Source: JAVVHH01 sp964613945 (lineage in GTDB: Bacteria; Pseudomonadota; Alphaproteobacteria; Acetobacterales; Acetobacteraceae). From it: 64,000 bases of DNA. The notes under the pieces are model-generated. The model saw only the letters and a program-made list of their open reading frames with translations. It had not been told where the DNA came from and ran no database searches. The stretch lies in NCBI GenBank assembly GCA_964613945.1, contig CAZTJC010000010.1:1-64000 (forward strand), read 5' to 3'. This document shows positions 33,428 to 42,276 of the stretch, one piece after another; positions within the stretch are counted from its first letter, which is position 1; every line of letters begins with the position of its first letter. The position numbers were made by a program, and so were the translations under genes.

Positions 33428-34617
33428 TCGACGTGACCCGGCGCACCCTGCTGGCCGCAAGCGCGATGTTGGCCGCCCCCTCGATCGCGCGGGCGCAAAA
33501 TCAGACGGTCAAGCTGGGCGTCCTGCAGCCCGTCACCGGCGCCTTAGCGCAGGACGGCGATCTCGGCCGCCTCGGGGCGCAGCTCGCCATCGACGAGATC
33601 AACGCTGGCGGCGGCATCGCTGGCATGGGCGGGGCGAAGCTCGAAATGGTGTTCGGCGATGCGCGCTCGACGCCCGATGCCGGCGTGGCCGAAGTCGAGC
33701 GCATGCAGGGCGAGGGCGTTTGTGCCGTGGTCGGCGGTTTCGCCAGCCCGATCTGCCTGGCGGCCAGCCAGGCGGCGGCACGCTACGACCTGCCCTACGT
33801 GGTCGATGTCGGGGTGGCCGACAGCATCGTCAGCCGCGGGCTCGCCAACACGTTCCGTTTCGCGCCGGGCTTCGGCAAGGTGTCGTCGGTGGCGCTGGAC
33901 AACCTCGTGGCGCTGAACGACGCCGCGGGCAAGCCGGCCAAGACCGTGGTGCTGGTGCACGAGGACGGCCTGTTCGGCAGCGGCCTGGCCAAGCTGATGC
34001 AGACCGAGCTGCCCAAGCGCGGCTTCGAGGTGATCGAGACGATCGCGCACCCGACTCCGGCGCGCGACATGAGCAACATCGCGCTACGCATCCGTTCATT
34101 GGCACCGGACCTGATCCTACCGTCGGATTACTACGGCGAGTTCGTGTTGCTGGCGCGCACGCTGCAGCAGCAGCGGATCAAGCCAAAGGGCATCTACGGC
34201 GTGCTGAACGGCGCTGCCTCGAATTACCGCTTCATCAAGGAATTCCCCGCCGTCGCGGAAGGGTTGCTGGACTGCAATCATTGGGCGAACCCGCGTAACC
34301 CGAAGACGGCGGCGCTGAAGCAGAAGGTCGAGGCTGCCGGCAAGGTGTTCAGCTACAACGTCATGCTGAACTACTCCTGCGTCCTGCTCGTGGCCGACGC
34401 GCTCAGCCGCGCCGGCACGGCCGACCGCGCCAAGCTGACGCAGGCCCTCGCGGACTCCAGCTTCGCCGGCCACATCATGCCCTACGGCCCGACCAAGTTC
34501 GTGAATGGCCAGAACACCGGTGCGACCCCGGCCAACCTGCAGGTCCAGGGTGGCGACGTGAAGGTCATCCTTCCTGCCGAGTTCGCCGACGCCAAGCCGA
34601 TCTTTCCGGTCACTTAG
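33424..34617 (+). CDS. Liv-type (family 6) periplasmic amino acid/amide-binding protein
   Basis: A 397-residue LivJ/LivK-type binding protein. The N-terminus MIDVTRRTLLAASAMLAAPS ending in ARAQ is a signal peptide with an RR pair. The mature part begins VKLGVLQPVTGALAQDG and has INAGGGIAGMGGAKLEMVFGD and the type I periplasmic fold throughout. It should bind an amino acid, amide or ureide and feed the four transport genes that follow. The start overlaps the gntR stop by 4 bases, with GGAG upstream. The stop is 13 bases from the first permease gene. Ligand unknown; a cyclic ureide or related compound is inferred from the island. Confidence 0.93.
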   Translation: MIDVTRRTLLAASAMLAAPSIARAQNQTVKLGVLQPVTGALAQDGDLGRLGAQLAIDEINAGGGIAGMGGAKLEMVFGDARSTPDAGVAEVERMQGEGVCAVVGGFASPICLAASQAAARYDLPYVVDVGVADSIVSRGLANTFRFAPGFGKVSSVALDNLVALNDAAGKPAKTVVLVHEDGLFGSGLAKLMQTELPKRGFEVIETIAHPTPARDMSNIALRIRSLAPDLILPSDYYGEFVLLARTLQQQRIKPKGIYGVLNGAASNYRFIKEFPAVAEGLLDCNHWANPRNPKTAALKQKVEAAGKVFSYNVMLNYSCVLLVADALSRAGTADRAKLTQALADSSFAGHIMPYGPTKFVNGQNTGATPANLQVQGGDVKVILPAEFADAKPIFPVT

Positions 34618-34630
34618 TGTCTGGGACCTG

Positions 34631-35503
34631 ATGTATTCGCCGTCGATCATCGCCGAAGCCGCGGCCAACGGCTTGCTGACCGGGGCCGTCTATGCCCTGG
34701 TCGCGCTCGGCCTCACGCTGGTCTACGGCGTGCTGCACATCATCAACTTCGCTCATGGTGCGTTGCTGACCTGCGCGATGTTCGCCGTCTGGGGCCTGTC
34801 GACCGTCTTCGGCGTGAGCCCATATGTCGCCATCCTGCCGCTGGTGCCGCTGTTCTTCGCGCTCGGCTACGCGCTGCAGCGCTTCGTCATCGGCCCGGCC
34901 AGCCGCGGCCGTGACGGTAACGTGTTGCTGGTCACGCTGGGCGTGGCGATCATCCTGCAGAACGGGCTGCTGGCGCTGTTCTCCGCCGATCCCCGCTCGC
35001 TTGATGGCGATGCCGCGTTCGACGTGGTCCCGGTCGGCCCGATGTTGCTCTCCACCCCCCGGCTGATCGGCTTCGCCGTGGCTGCCGTCGTCGCGCTGCT
35101 GCTGTGGCTGTTGTTGACCCGCACCGATATCGGCCGCGCCATCCGCGCGGTTGCGCGCGAGGACCTCGGCGCCCGTCTGGTCGGCATCGACGTCAAGCAC
35201 GTCTTCGGCGTCACGTTCGGTATCGGCTGCGCCTGCCTTGCCGTGGCCGCCGGGCTGCTGATGCCGACCTACACCGTCAACCCCGCCTCCGGGGAAGCGT
35301 TTGTCCTGGTCGCGTTTACCATCGTGGTCCTCGGCGGCATGGGGTCGGTGCCGGGCGCGCTGATCGGCGGCTTGCTGATCGGCGTGGTGGAAAGCCTCAG
35401 CGGGCTGCTGCTGGGCGACAGCCTCGGCCAGATCGGCATTTTCGCCATCTTCATCCTGGTGCTGCTGTTCAGGCCCGCCGGCCTGTTCGGAGCGCGCGCA
35501 TGA
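34631..35503 (+). CDS. LivH-type branched-chain/amide ABC permease
   Basis: A 290-residue inner-membrane permease with about eight helices. LivH features are NGLLTGAVYALVALGLTLVYGV and HIINFAHGALL near the N-terminus, TDIGRAIRAVAREDLGARLVGID (ATPase-contact loop), and VVLGGMGSVPGALIGGLLIGVVES near the end. Works with the LivM-type permease whose ATG overlaps its stop (ATGA). Confidence 0.95.
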   Translation: MYSPSIIAEAAANGLLTGAVYALVALGLTLVYGVLHIINFAHGALLTCAMFAVWGLSTVFGVSPYVAILPLVPLFFALGYALQRFVIGPASRGRDGNVLLVTLGVAIILQNGLLALFSADPRSLDGDAAFDVVPVGPMLLSTPRLIGFAVAAVVALLLWLLLTRTDIGRAIRAVAREDLGARLVGIDVKHVFGVTFGIGCACLAVAAGLLMPTYTVNPASGEAFVLVAFTIVVLGGMGSVPGALIGGLLIGVVESLSGLLLGDSLGQIGIFAIFILVLLFRPAGLFGARA

Positions 35504-36432
35504 GGCATTGGCCGATCCTCGTCACCCTCGTCCTCCTGGCGGCCGTGCCGTTGGTCACGGCGTCCAACACCGTGCTCAACTTCTTCGTTGGCACACTGAT
35601 CATCGCGGTGGCGGCGCAGGGCTGGAACATCTTGGCCGGGTTCAGTGGACAGTTGTCGTTCGGTCACGCGGCATTCTACGGCACCGGCGCCTACGTCAGC
35701 GCGGTGCTGCAGATGCGCTATGGCATCAATGCCTGGGTCGGCGCGGCGGCGGGCGTCGGGGCTGGCGCCTGCGTGGGCGCAATCATTGGGGCACTGGTGT
35801 TCCGCGCCGGGCTGCGGGGCTCGTATTTCGCCCTGGTGACGCTGGCGTTTGCCGAGGTGCTGCGCATCCTGGCCAATGCGGCGCCGATCACCGGCGCGGC
35901 GGCCGGCACGCTGCTTCGGCTCGATGCGCGGCCGGAGAACTTCCAGTTCGCTAGCCGTGCGACCTTCTTCTACGTCGTGCTCGCCGTCGTCGCGGCCGTG
36001 TTGGGGCTGACCACGTCGATTGCCAATTCCCGTTTCGGCGCGCAACTGGTCGCCATTCGCGAGAACGAGGAAGCGGCGCGGGCGCTCGGCATCGATACCT
36101 TTTCCGTCAAGCTGCGCGCGATGACGCTGTCGGCTGCGGTCACGGCCGCCGCGGGTGTGCTCTATCTGCAGTATTACCTCTATGTCGATGCGAGCCTGGC
36201 CTATGGCACCGGCGTTTCCGTGGCGGCATTGCTGGCGCCCGTCGTGGGTGGGATCGGCACGGTGATCGGGCCGGTGTTCGGCGCCGTGGCGCTGCACGGG
36301 CTCGGCGAGCTGACCCGCTTGGTTGCCGGGCAGGTGCCGGGGATCGACCAGGTATTGTTCGGCGTGCTGCTGGTAGCCGCCATCGCGTTCCTGCCTGGCG
36401 GCCTCGCCGGCTCCAGAAACAGGGTGGGCTGA
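35500..36432 (+). CDS. LivM-type branched-chain/amide ABC permease
   Basis: A 310-residue inner-membrane permease. The LivM signature AAQGWNILAGFSGQLSFGHAAF is present, with GTGAYVSAVL after it, GSYFALVTLAFAEVLRIL mid-protein and the contact loop AIRENEEAARALGIDTFSVK. It overlaps livH by 4 bases, and its stop shares one base with the ATPase gene start. Forms the translocation pore with the LivH-type protein. Confidence 0.95.
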   Translation: MRHWPILVTLVLLAAVPLVTASNTVLNFFVGTLIIAVAAQGWNILAGFSGQLSFGHAAFYGTGAYVSAVLQMRYGINAWVGAAAGVGAGACVGAIIGALVFRAGLRGSYFALVTLAFAEVLRILANAAPITGAAAGTLLRLDARPENFQFASRATFFYVVLAVVAAVLGLTTSIANSRFGAQLVAIRENEEAARALGIDTFSVKLRAMTLSAAVTAAAGVLYLQYYLYVDASLAYGTGVSVAALLAPVVGGIGTVIGPVFGAVALHGLGELTRLVAGQVPGIDQVLFGVLLVAAIAFLPGGLAGSRNRVG

Positions 36433-37166
36433 TGTTGGCGGTTGAAGGCGTCAGCAAGCGGTTTGGCGGCCTGCTGGCGGTCGATGCGGCGTCGCTGACG
36501 GCGCCGCCCGGCGAGATCACCGGGTTGATCGGGCCCAACGGCGCCGGCAAGACGACGTTGTTCACCATCATCGCCGGCTTCACCCGGCCGAGCGGCGGCC
36601 GCGTCTCCTTGGGTGGTGCCGACATCACCGCCATGCCGGCGCATCGGCGGGCGCAACTCGGCGTGGTGCGCACCTTCCAGATCGTGCAGCCGTTCGCTGG
36701 CCTGACCGTGCGGGAGAACATCGCCGTGGGATCGCATCTGCGCCATGCCGGCCGGGCGGAGGCGCTCGAGCACGCCAGCGCCGTGGGCACGCGGGTCGGC
36801 CTGGGGCCCGAGCTCGACAAGCAGGCCGCAGCGCTCACCATTGCCGGGCGCAAGCGGCTGGAGCTGGCCCGCGCGCTGGCCACCGAGCCGATCCTGCTGC
36901 TGCTGGACGAGGTGCTGGCCGGCCTCAACCCGAGCGAGATCGCCGCCATGCTGCCCATTCTGCGCGATCTCGCCGCGACCGGGGTGACCATCCTGATGAT
37001 CGAGCACGTGATGCAGGCGGTCATGCAGTTGTGCTCCACCGTTCACGTGCTGGCCCAGGGCCGCATGATCGCCGCCGGCCCACCGCGCGAGGTGTGCACC
37101 GACCCGGCCGTCATCGAGGCGTATCTCGGCGCCGGTGCCGCCGCCCGCATGGCGTCGCATGGCTGA
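36432..37166 (+). CDS. LivG-type ABC transporter ATP-binding protein
   Basis: A 244-residue ABC ATPase. It has Walker A GPNGAGKTT (about residues 35-43), VRTFQIVQPFAGLTVREN (LivG Q-loop region), a signature loop in which LTIAGRKRLELARAL replaces the usual LSGGxQ, Walker B LLLLDEVLAGLNPSE and H-loop MIEHVM. The signature is degenerate (TIAGRK), as often seen in LivG, and Walker B has DEV instead of DEP. Overlaps the LivF-type gene by 8 bases. Confidence 0.94.
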   Translation: MLAVEGVSKRFGGLLAVDAASLTAPPGEITGLIGPNGAGKTTLFTIIAGFTRPSGGRVSLGGADITAMPAHRRAQLGVVRTFQIVQPFAGLTVRENIAVGSHLRHAGRAEALEHASAVGTRVGLGPELDKQAAALTIAGRKRLELARALATEPILLLLDEVLAGLNPSEIAAMLPILRDLAATGVTILMIEHVMQAVMQLCSTVHVLAQGRMIAAGPPREVCTDPAVIEAYLGAGAAARMASHG

Positions 37167-37869
37167 GCTTCTCAAGGTCACGGCGCTCCGCGCCGGCTAT
37201 GGCGCCACCGAGGTGCTGCGCGGCATCGACCTGGTCGTCGAGCCCGGCGAGATCGTCGCCGTGCTTGGCTCTAACGGCGTTGGCAAGACCACGCTGAACA
37301 AGGCGCTGTCCGGCGTGATCCCGGTGCGCGCCGGCCAGATTGAGTTTGCCGGCGCGCGCACCGAGCGTGCTTCGGCGAAGGCCATCGTTGCCGCCGGGCT
37401 GATCCATGTGCCGGAAGGCCGGCGGGTGTTCGGCGACATGTCGGTGCGCGACAACCTCGTGCTCGGCAGCTACCGTCGCGCCCGTTTGCGTCGCGCCGCC
37501 AATCTCGAGCGCGTGCTCGACACTTTCCCGCGCTTGCGCGAGCGGATCGGCCAGGCCGCTGGCACGCTGTCGGGCGGCGAGCAGCAGATGTTGGCAATCG
37601 GCCGTGGCATGATGGCCGAACCGCGGCTGCTGATCCTCGACGAGCCGTCGCTCGGACTGTCGCCGCTGCTGGTCGAAGAGATGTTCGCCCTCATCGCCCG
37701 GCTCCGCGCCGACGGGCTGGCGATCATGCTGGTCGAGCAGAACGTCATCCAGTCGCTCGATCTGGCCGACCGCGCCTACGTCCTCGAAAACGGCGTCTGC
37801 GTCCTGTCCGGACCCGCTGCGGTCCTGCGCGCCGATCCCGACCTTAAACGCACTTACCTCGGATTGTGA
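37159..37869 (+). CDS. LivF-type ABC transporter ATP-binding protein
   Basis: A 236-residue ABC ATPase, partner of the LivG-type protein. It has Walker A GSNGVGKTT (Val replaces the usual Ala), HVPEGRRVFGDMSVRDNL (LivF hallmark), signature LSGGEQQMLAIGRGMM, Walker B LLILDEPSLGLSPLLV and H-loop LVEQNV, in which Gln replaces His as in other LivF. The start is the ATG at 37159, overlapping livG by 8 bases; an upstream in-frame ATG would add an unlikely N-terminus. Last transporter gene of the cassette. Confidence 0.95.
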   Translation: MAELLKVTALRAGYGATEVLRGIDLVVEPGEIVAVLGSNGVGKTTLNKALSGVIPVRAGQIEFAGARTERASAKAIVAAGLIHVPEGRRVFGDMSVRDNLVLGSYRRARLRRAANLERVLDTFPRLRERIGQAAGTLSGGEQQMLAIGRGMMAEPRLLILDEPSLGLSPLLVEEMFALIARLRADGLAIMLVEQNVIQSLDLADRAYVLENGVCVLSGPAAVLRADPDLKRTYLGL

Positions 37870-37871
37870 GC

Positions 37872-38603
37872 ATGACACCAACGCTTCACGCGCAGATGCA
37901 GGCCGGGCTGGTCATCGCGCCCGGCATCTACGATGCCCTCACCGCCAGCATCGCCGCCGAAGCCGGCTTCGGTGCGCTGTACGTCTCCGGCGCCGCCATC
38001 GCCTACACCAAGCTCGGCCGACCCGATATCGGACTGGTTTCGATGAACGAGGTGGCCGAGACGATCGCCCTGGTGCGCGACCGGGTGCCGACGCCGCTGA
38101 TCGTCGATGCCGATAATGGCTACGGCAACGCGCTCAACGTGTTGCGCACGGTGCGGGTNNNNNNNNNNNNNNNNNNNNNNNNNNNNNNNNNNNNNNNNNN
38201 NNNNNNNNNNNNNNNNNNNNNNNNNNNNNNNNNNNNNNNNNNNNNNNNNNNNNNNNNNGCGGGTGCGGACATCCTGTTCGTCGAGGCGCCGCAGAACGTC
38301 GAGCAGCTTGCGACGGTGACGTCCGCCTTGAAGGGGCTGTGCCCGCTGATGGCCAACATGGTCGATGGCGGCGACACCCCGCCACTGCCGCGCGACGAAC
38401 TCGACCGGCTCGGCTTCCGCCTCGTGATCTTCCCCGGCGGCATCGTCCGCGCCCTGGCCCGCACCGCGCAGGCCTATTACGCCTCGCTGGCACAGCACGG
38501 CAGCAACCTGCCATTTGCGGACCGCATGTTCGATTTCACCGAGCTGAACGAGCTGATCGGCACCCCCGAGATGCTCGCCCTTGGCCGGAGCTACGCATCG
38601 TGA
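37872..38603 (+). CDS. isocitrate lyase/PEP mutase family lyase, interior missing at an assembly gap
   Basis: Family member with N-terminal IAPGIYDALTASIAAEAGFGALYVSGAAIAY, the metal-binding LIVDADNGYGNALNV and C-terminal AGADILFVEAP and MANMVDGGDTP. The part between RTVR and AGADI is absent. It normally spans about 65-70 residues and contains the catalytic KRCGH loop, so the true gap is probably near 200 bp rather than 100. The frame through the Ns agrees only by chance. By family it would cleave or form a C-C bond in a 2-hydroxy-dicarboxylate, as in 2-methylisocitrate, dimethylmalate or oxaloacetate-type lyases. The LeuCD-type hydro-lyase in the divergent operon would be a logical partner. 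ATG at 37872; GTG at 37866 also possible. Confidence 0.85.
   Translation: MTPTLHAQMQAGLVIAPGIYDALTASIAAEAGFGALYVSGAAIAYTKLGRPDIGLVSMNEVAETIALVRDRVPTPLIVDADNGYGNALNVLRTVRXXXXXXXXXXXXXXXXXXXXXXXXXXXXXXXXXXAGADILFVEAPQNVEQLATVTSALKGLCPLMANMVDGGDTPPLPRDELDRLGFRLVIFPGGIVRALARTAQAYYASLAQHGSNLPFADRMFDFTELNELIGTPEMLALGRSYAS
38159..38258. other. assembly gap (100 N), real missing sequence
   Basis: Unlike the other three gaps, the flanks share only about 6 bases, and a conserved stretch of the lyase is missing. The gap length is a placeholder. Confidence 0.9.
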
Positions 38604-40234
38604 TCGATCCGGTCACCCTGGCGATCCTCGACGGCCGACTCACGCAGGTGGCCGACGAGATGGATGCCACGCTCTACCGCGCCGCCTTCAACCCGATCAT
38701 CGCCGAAGCCAAGGACGCCTGCCACGGCCTGTATCATCCCGAGACCGGCGACACCCTCGTCCAAGGCGCTGCCGGGCTACCGATCTTCGTCGGCGCCATG
38801 GCGTTTGCCGTCAAAGCCGTCATCGACAAGGTTGCCCGCGACGGCGGCCTACAGCCCGGCGATACCTTCCTCTTCAACGACCCCTATGCCGGCGGCACCC
38901 ACCTCAACGATTTTCGTTTGGTTCGTCCCATCTTCCGCGGCGGCGCCCTGTTCTGCTGGCTCGCCTCGGCCGGCCACTGGCTCGACATCGGCGGTAACGT
39001 GCCGGGCGGCTACAATCCCAAGGCGACCGAGAGCTTCCAGGAAGGCATGCGCATCCCGCCGGTGAAGCTCATCGCCGCCGGCCGCATGAACACGGACATC
39101 CTCGACATCCTGGCTGCCAATTCCCGCGTTCCCACCTCCAACTGGGGCGATCTCAACGGCCAGCTCGGCGCGCTGGATCTCGGCGAGCGCCGTCTCGCCG
39201 GCCTGCTCGACGAATACGGCGACGCCACCGTCCAAGCCGCTTTTGACGCTTTCTCCACCCGCGCCGACGCGATGATGCGTGCTGCCGTCGCCGCCCTGCC
39301 GGACGGGCATTATGCGTTCGAGGACTTGCTGGATAATGACGGCATCACCGCCACCCCGCTGACCGTTGCGCTCGACCTGACCATCGCCGGCGAGACCATG
39401 GTGATGGATTTCTCCCGCTCCTCGCCGCCGACGCAAGGGCCGGTCAACATCGCCTACGCGACCACCATCGCCGCCTGCTACGTGGCGCTGAAGCACGTGT
39501 TCACCGCCGTGCCGGCCAATGCCGGATGCCTGCGCCCGATCAGCTTCGTGGTGCCGGAAACGACGCTGCTCGCCGCCGGGCCGCCGCGGCCGATGGCGGG
39601 CTACACGGAAACCATCCTGCGCCTCATCGGCGTCGTGCTCGGCGCGCTCGCCCAGGCCGACCCGGCACGCGCCACCGCCGCACCGTTCGGCACCATCAAC
39701 GCGCTCTCCCTCGCCGGCCACCGTCACGACGGCTCGCGCTGGGTGATGTTCAGCTTCTTCGGCGGCGGTATGGGCGGCAATCCGGAGACGGACGGCCTCA
39801 GCCACGCCAACAACCCCATCTCCACGGCGACCATCCCGCCAGCCGAGATCCTGGAAGCCGCCTATCCCGTCATGTTCACGCAATGGGCGCTGCGCCCGGA
39901 CTCCGCCGGCGAGGGCACCCATCGCGGCGGCCTTGGCGCCATCTACGAGATCGAGATGCTGACCGACACCCAGGTCTCGCTGCTTGGCGAGCGCGGCACT
40001 GTTGGCCCGTTCGGCGTGGTCGGCGGCAGCAGCGGCGCGCTCAACCGCTTCACCTGGCAGGATGCCGACGGCATCCACAGCCCGGCGCTCGTCTCCAAAG
40101 TCACCGACATCGCCGTGCCTACCGGTCATCGCGTAAGGCTCGAAACGCCCGGTGGCGGCGGTTGGGGACCGCCCAGCGCGCGTGATGCGGCGGCTGTCGA
40201 GCGTGACCACCGGCTGGGGTATGTGACGCCATGA
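38600..40234 (+). CDS. hyuB: hydantoinase B/oxoprolinase family protein (HyuB)
   Basis: A 544-residue HyuB subunit. Features are EMDATLYRAAFNPIIAEAKDAC near the N-terminus, QPGDTFLFNDPYAGGTHLND, the central DFSRSSPPTQGPVN with INIA-type continuation, and FSFFGGGMGGNPETDG. It ends with the typical ETPGGGGWG. With HyuA it performs ATP-dependent opening of a hydantoin, oxoproline, N-methylhydantoin or related lactam ring, or acetone carboxylase-like chemistry. GTG start at 38600, overlapping the lyase stop (GTGA). HyuB precedes HyuA here, the reverse of the commoner order. Confidence 0.93.
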   Translation: MIDPVTLAILDGRLTQVADEMDATLYRAAFNPIIAEAKDACHGLYHPETGDTLVQGAAGLPIFVGAMAFAVKAVIDKVARDGGLQPGDTFLFNDPYAGGTHLNDFRLVRPIFRGGALFCWLASAGHWLDIGGNVPGGYNPKATESFQEGMRIPPVKLIAAGRMNTDILDILAANSRVPTSNWGDLNGQLGALDLGERRLAGLLDEYGDATVQAAFDAFSTRADAMMRAAVAALPDGHYAFEDLLDNDGITATPLTVALDLTIAGETMVMDFSRSSPPTQGPVNIAYATTIAACYVALKHVFTAVPANAGCLRPISFVVPETTLLAAGPPRPMAGYTETILRLIGVVLGALAQADPARATAAPFGTINALSLAGHRHDGSRWVMFSFFGGGMGGNPETDGLSHANNPISTATIPPAEILEAAYPVMFTQWALRPDSAGEGTHRGGLGAIYEIEMLTDTQVSLLGERGTVGPFGVVGGSSGALNRFTWQDADGIHSPALVSKVTDIAVPTGHRVRLETPGGGGWGPPSARDAAAVERDHRLGYVTP

Positions 40235-42276
40235 GCCGCATCGTAGGCGTCGATGTCGGCGGCACGTTTACCGACATGTTCCTGTTCGACGAAACCGCCG
40301 GCCGTTTCCAGACTGCGAAAGTGCCATCCAATCGCGGCGACGAGGCGGTCGGCTTCATGCAGGGGCTGCGCTCCTTTGGTGCCGTCTCCAACCTCGGCTC
40401 TATCGTGCACGGCACCACCGTTGGTACCAACGCACTGCTGGAACGCAAGGGCGCCCGCGTCGGGCTGATCACGACGGCCGGGTTCCGCGACGTGTTGGAA
40501 ATGCGTCGCCGTGATCGGCGCCAGACCTGGGGATTGTGGGGCGACTTTATCCCTGTGGTCGATCGCGACATGCGCCTTGAAGTCGCCGAACGCACGCTCG
40601 CCGACGGCAGCATCCGACAGAGGGTCGATACCGACGAGGTCACCCGCCTGGCCCGGCAGTTGATCGAGCAGGGGGCCGAGGCGCTCGCCATCGTGTTCGT
40701 CAACGCATATGCCAATCCGGCCAACGAACTGGCCGCCCTGGCCGCCGTGCAAGGTGTCTGGCCTAACGGCAACCTGGCCTGCTCGTCGCAGATCCTGCCG
40801 GAGATCCGCGAGTTCGAGCGCACCTCGACCACGGCGCTCAACGCCTATTTGCAGCCGGTCGTCGGCAGCTATCTCGGCAAACTCGATGGTGCGCTCGCCA
40901 CTGACGGGTTCACCGGCCAGTTCCACATCGTTCAGTCCAACGGTGGCGTCATGTCCACCGCGACGGCCCGGCGTCTCCCCGTCCGCACCGCGCTCTCCGG
41001 CCCGGCCGCCGGCGTCATCGCTGCCGCGGCCATCGCCGAGGCGGCCGGCTTCCCCGACGTCATCACCGGCGATCTCGGCGGCACCTCGTTCGACGTGTCG
41101 CTCGTCGTCGGCGGCGCGGTTGCGTTGGCAGCGCAGGCGACCATCGAGTTCGGCCTGGTGATCCGCACGCCGATGATCGAGATCACCACCATCGGCGCCG
41201 GCGGCGGCTCGATCGCCGCCGTCGATGCCGGTGGCTTGCTGCAGGTCGGCCCGGAAAGTGCCGGCTCCCGCCCGGGTCCGGTGTGTTACGGGCAGGGCGG
41301 CACGCGGCCGACGCTGACGGATGCCAACGTCGTGCTCGGCCGTATCAACGCGGCCCGGCCGATCGGCGGCGCGCTGACGCAGCTGGACGTTGCGGCCGCT
41401 CGGGCGGCGATTATGGCTCATGTCGGCGACAAGCTCGGCCTCGGGCCGGAGGCAGCGGCTGAGGCGATCGTGCGCATTGCCAATGCCCGCATGGCCGGTG
41501 CGATCCGGTTGGTGTCGATCGAGCGCGGGCATGACCCGCAGCGTTTCGCCGCGGTGCCATTCGGCGGTGGCGGCGCCTTGCATGCCGGTGCATTGATCAT
41601 GGACGTCGGCATGAAAGCGGCGCTGGTGCCGCGCTTCCCGGGGGTCACCTCCGCGCTGGGCTGCATCATCGCCGACATCCGGCACGATCAGGTGCAGACG
41701 GTGAACCTGTCGCTCGCCGGCATCGATGCCGACATGTTGGATCGCCGGCTGGTGGACGAGGCGGCGGCGGCGCGGGCGGTGGTGGAGGCGGCCGGGCTGA
41801 CGGTTGAGCGGATCGACACGGTGTTCGAGGCGGACATGCACTACATCGGCCAGACCCACACCGTCGCCGTCAGCCTGCCGCTCACGGTGGTCGATGGTCG
41901 GACCGGGGTCACGGAGGCGCGGCTGCACGAAGCGTTCGAGGCGGCCTACCGGGCCCAGTTCGGCCGCGTGCTACCCGGCGTCGGCGTCCGCATCGTCAAC
42001 CTGCGCACGGCCGCGGTCGGGCGGCGGCCGAAATTCGACCTCCGCGCGCTCGCGCCGGGGGCGGAGGCGTCGCTGGAGGCGGCGGATCGGGGCACGCGCG
42101 ACGTCTGGTTCGGCGGTTGGCATCAGGCGACGGTGCATGACCGGTTGTTGCTGCCGGTAGGGGCCGAGATCCGCGGCCCCGCGATCCTGGAGCAGCCGGA
42201 TGCCACCACGGTGGTCGACCCCGGCCTGGTCGCTCGCGTCGACCGCTTGGGCAACGTCGTCGTAACCGCCCAATGA
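40231..42276 (+). CDS. hyuA: hydantoinase A/oxoprolinase family ATP-dependent subunit (HyuA)
   Basis: A 681-residue HyuA subunit with an actin-like ATPase fold. Visible motifs are IVGVDVGGTFTDMFLFDE (phosphate 1), VHGTTVGTNALLERKGARVG, the DLGGTSFDVSLVVGG (phosphate 2) region, TIGAGGGSIAAVDAGG, RPGPVCYGQGG and FGGGGALHAG. The C-terminal domain ends with AILEQPDATTVVDPG. ATP hydrolysis drives opening of a cyclic amide together with HyuB. Start overlaps hyuB by 4 bases. A second, ATP-independent ring-opening enzyme lies in the divergent operon, so the island carries two different cyclic-amide hydrolases. Confidence 0.95.
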   Translation: MSRIVGVDVGGTFTDMFLFDETAGRFQTAKVPSNRGDEAVGFMQGLRSFGAVSNLGSIVHGTTVGTNALLERKGARVGLITTAGFRDVLEMRRRDRRQTWGLWGDFIPVVDRDMRLEVAERTLADGSIRQRVDTDEVTRLARQLIEQGAEALAIVFVNAYANPANELAALAAVQGVWPNGNLACSSQILPEIREFERTSTTALNAYLQPVVGSYLGKLDGALATDGFTGQFHIVQSNGGVMSTATARRLPVRTALSGPAAGVIAAAAIAEAAGFPDVITGDLGGTSFDVSLVVGGAVALAAQATIEFGLVIRTPMIEITTIGAGGGSIAAVDAGGLLQVGPESAGSRPGPVCYGQGGTRPTLTDANVVLGRINAARPIGGALTQLDVAAARAAIMAHVGDKLGLGPEAAAEAIVRIANARMAGAIRLVSIERGHDPQRFAAVPFGGGGALHAGALIMDVGMKAALVPRFPGVTSALGCIIADIRHDQVQTVNLSLAGIDADMLDRRLVDEAAAARAVVEAAGLTVERIDTVFEADMHYIGQTHTVAVSLPLTVVDGRTGVTEARLHEAFEAAYRAQFGRVLPGVGVRIVNLRTAAVGRRPKFDLRALAPGAEASLEAADRGTRDVWFGGWHQATVHDRLLLPVGAEIRGPAILEQPDATTVVDPGLVARVDRLGNVVVTAQ

